DNA of 64,000 nucleotides, from the NCBI RefSeq assembly GCF_025961225.1, contig NZ_JAOQNG010000003.1, forward strand, positions 558,001-622,000, written 5' to 3'. A model generated the notes under the pieces. That model saw only the letters and a list, made by a program, of their open reading frames with translations, did not search any database and had not been told where the DNA came from. This document shows, piece by piece, positions 62,107 to 64,000 of the stretch. The translations under genes and the position numbers were made by a program. Positions within the stretch are counted from its first letter, which is position 1. Every line of letters begins with the position of its first letter. The DNA is from Azospirillum canadense. GTDB lineage: Bacteria; Pseudomonadota; Alphaproteobacteria; Azospirillales; Azospirillaceae.

Positions 62107-63498
62107 GGCTGGCCCGCCGGAGCGCTCCCCCATAGCTGGCGCAGGCGGGCCGGCCGTTCGGGAGCGGCGGTCACCGTGTTCTTCGGCTAAGTTGAGGTTG
62201 CTTAACGACCATCAACCAAGACGGAGACCACGATGACCGAGGACAGGATCGCTCTTCAGGAGCTGATTGGGAAGAGCGCCGATGCCGACTTTCTGCGCGA
62301 GATGGTCGGCTTCGCCGCCCAGCGCCTGATGGAGCTGGAGGTGGAGAGCCTGTGCGGCGCCGGGTATGGCGAACGCAGCGAGGACCGCCAGACCAAGCGC
62401 AACGGCTACCGGGAGCGGACCTGGGAGACGCGCGCCGGGGCCATCGACCTGCGCATCCCCAAGCTGCGGCGCGGCTCCTACTTCCCGGCCTTCCTGGAGC
62501 CGCGCCGCACCGCGGAGAAGGCGCTAATCGCGGTGATTCAGGAGGCCTACGTGCAGGGCATCTCGACGCGCAACGTCGATGATCTGGTCAAGGCGATGGG
62601 CATGACCGGCATCTCCAAGAGCCAGGTCAGCCGCCTGTGCCAGGACATCGACGAGCGCGTGCAGGCGTTCCTGAACCGGCCGCTGGAAGGCGACTGGCCC
62701 TTTGTGTGGCTGGATGCGACCTACGTGAAAGTGCGCCAGGACGGCCGCATCGTCTCGCTCGCCGCCATACTGGCCATCGGCGTCAACAGCGATGGCCGGC
62801 GCGAGGTGCTGGGGCTCGGCCTCGGGCTGTCGGAAGCCGAGACCTTCTGGACCGATTTCCTGCGCACCCTCACCCGCCGGGGCCTACGCGGCGTAAAGCT
62901 GGTGATCGCCGATGCGCATCTCGGGCTGAAGGCCGCCGCTTCCAAGGTGCTGGGCGCCACACTTCAACGCTGTCGTGTTCATTGCATGAGGAATCTCCTC
63001 GCCTGCGTCGGCAAGGCGCACCAGACGATGGTCGCGGCCACCATTCGCACCGCCTTTGCCCAGGAGACCGCTGAGGCGGCGCATGAGCAGTGGCGCCGGG
63101 TGGCCGACAGCCTGCGGCCGCGCTTTTCCAAGCTGGCGGCGCTGATGGACGAGGCGGAGTTCGACGTGCTGGCCTACATGAAGTACCCCAAGGACCTGCG
63201 CACCAAATTGCACAGCACGAATCCTCTGGAGCGGCTGAATGGCGAGATCAAGCGGCGCACCAACGTCGTCGGCATCTTCCCTGGCGAAGGGGCGGTTGTG
63301 CGCCTCGTCGGCGCCTTGCTGCTGGAGCAGCATGATGAATGGGCGGTGGCCCGGCGCTACATGACCATGGAAAGCCTGGCCGAGCTGTGCCACCCTCACA
63401 CCCCTGATCCGCTGTCCATCGCAGCGGAGTAGACCGGCGGCCTCAACCCGCCGAAGAGCACAGAGGCCCCCTCAGACACCACGCCTCGGGGCACGATC
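62073..63498 (+). mobile_element. IS256-family insertion sequence, copy 2
   Basis: A 1426-bp element, same length and ends as copy 1 (23485-24910), inserted in the hybrid kinase gene with an 8-bp target duplication CTCGCCGA at 62065-62072 and 63499-63506. Confidence 0.95.
62233..63432 (+). CDS. IS256-family transposase
   Basis: A 399-residue protein identical to that at 23645-24844, with an intact DDE triad (VWLDATYVKV, LVIADAHLGL, LERLNGEIKRR). It lies 160 bp from the left end of the element in both copies. It appears functional; the identity and clean target duplications point to recent movement. Confidence 0.93.
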   Translation: MTEDRIALQELIGKSADADFLREMVGFAAQRLMELEVESLCGAGYGERSEDRQTKRNGYRERTWETRAGAIDLRIPKLRRGSYFPAFLEPRRTAEKALIAVIQEAYVQGISTRNVDDLVKAMGMTGISKSQVSRLCQDIDERVQAFLNRPLEGDWPFVWLDATYVKVRQDGRIVSLAAILAIGVNSDGRREVLGLGLGLSEAETFWTDFLRTLTRRGLRGVKLVIADAHLGLKAAASKVLGATLQRCRVHCMRNLLACVGKAHQTMVAATIRTAFAQETAEAAHEQWRRVADSLRPRFSKLAALMDEAEFDVLAYMKYPKDLRTKLHSTNPLERLNGEIKRRTNVVGIFPGEGAVVRLVGALLLEQHDEWAVARRYMTMESLAELCHPHTPDPLSIAAE

Positions 63499-63672
63499 CT
63501 CGCCGAGGCGCAGGCCGGTGGGTACCGCCTGCTGCACAAGCCCGTCGCCGCCGGGGAGCTTCGGCAGGCCGTAGCTGATTTGATGGCGCAGGCCCACAGC
63601 CGCTTCGCGGCGGTGGCCGGAGGAAACCCGCGCGCGCTGCACCCCGCGCCCCCATCAAACCAGGCCGACTGA
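63499..63672 (+). pseudogene. Receiver-domain end of the split hybrid kinase
   Basis: Continues the kinase gene after the IS and duplicated target: AEAQAGGYRLLHKPVAAGELRQAVADLMAQAHS to a stop. It contains the conserved receiver Lys (LLHKP) and the alpha-5 helix. It has no own start signal. The stretch 63673-63799 holds no recognised feature. Confidence 0.87.
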
Positions 63673-63799
63673 AGGCGGCGTTTCGGCGGCGCCATTTGGC
63701 CGCGAGGGCGCTCACGTCCTGGTTCCGGACCACCGACGGCGGGAAGCGCTCTCGGGCCTTGGCCGGGCTGTTGCACGGATGGGGCTGATGCCGTAGGCC

Positions 63800-64000
63800 A
63801 TGGCTCCGCCTCCGTTCAGGTTCCTGGCCGTGCCCTACAAAGCGAACGCTGCCCGCCGTCACCACATCACACGACCGAAGCGGCGCGTGACCAATTGGGC
63901 CGCTTATGATGCGGCCTTGCGTCAGCGCGGCAGCCTCACCGTCTGGGTGAGCGACGAGGCGGTCGCGCGGTGGAAGGCGGTGCCCCGTACCACACCGGGT
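63800..64000 (+). CDS. IS5-type transposase, N-terminal part (runs off the window)
   Basis: The first 67 residues (MAPPPFRFLAVPYKANAARR, then RVTNWAAYDAALRQRGSLTVWVSDEAVARWKAVPRTT) fit the start of an IS5-group (IS903/IS1182-like) transposase. The ATG is the only plausible start. The catalytic part lies beyond the window, so integrity cannot be judged. Confidence 0.72.
   Translation, partial: MAPPPFRFLAVPYKANAARRHHITRPKRRVTNWAAYDAALRQRGSLTVWVSDEAVARWKAVPRTTPG

Noticed and set aside
58933..62133. A 1066-residue open frame antisense to the hybrid kinase
   Set aside because: The plus frame has recognisable kinase domains and the antisense frame does not; long shadows are common at this GC content.

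Overview
The window is GC-rich, insertion-sequence-laden DNA of the kind found on a plasmid, chromid or genomic island of a free-living alphaproteobacterium. Several things fit Azospirillum or a close relative: a crowd of PAS-rich hybrid histidine kinases, an HWE-family kinase, a DUF2934 protein, a DUF6675-like exported protein, and many IS5, IS256, IS21 and IS3 elements. That assignment is an inference. I see no rRNA, tRNA, CRISPR array or complete replication module.

Layout. Positions 1-14100 hold a patatin-like lipase, a ribbon-helix-helix regulator next to DnaA-box-like sites, an IS3 element, a NarL-type regulator, a large hybrid kinase, a MORN-repeat protein, a well-framed 44-residue ORF, an IS5 element split by a serine-recombinase element, and an exported nuclease with a small partner ORF. 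Positions 14107-22060 (segment A) and 36959-47065 (segment B) are diverged copies of the same ten-gene block: two hypotheticals, an aldo-keto reductase, another hypothetical, a DUF2934 basic protein, a SRAP (YedK/HMCES) protein, HU, a NUDIX hydrolase, a PIN protein and an SGNH hydrolase. Different genes are broken in each copy (NUDIX in A; SRAP and PIN in B). B also carries a 2.3 kb insertion made of an IS5, two small enzyme-like genes and an IS5 remnant.

Between A and B (22060-36959) lie an IS5 split by an IS256, two degenerate hybrid kinases, an exported cupin, an IS21, an XRE regulator and a second, intact serine-recombinase element. After B come an ISL3 remnant, a long RTX-repeat protein whose stop codon abuts an IS5, another IS5, an asparagine synthase, a SnoaL pseudogene with an SRPBCC gene, an HWE kinase, a DUF6675-like protein and a membrane hybrid kinase cut in its receiver domain by the second IS256. 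A partial IS5-type transposase runs off the end.

Two themes stand out. Signalling genes are decaying: of four related hybrid kinases three are disrupted, by an amber codon, by loss of the HisKA region and by an IS insertion. Mobile elements are nested: two approx. 1.9 kb serine-recombinase elements each sit in or beside another element's transposase, and their recombinase frames read out through the element end. The elements, the pair of duplicated segments and the small framed ORFs are the parts most likely to be undescribed.
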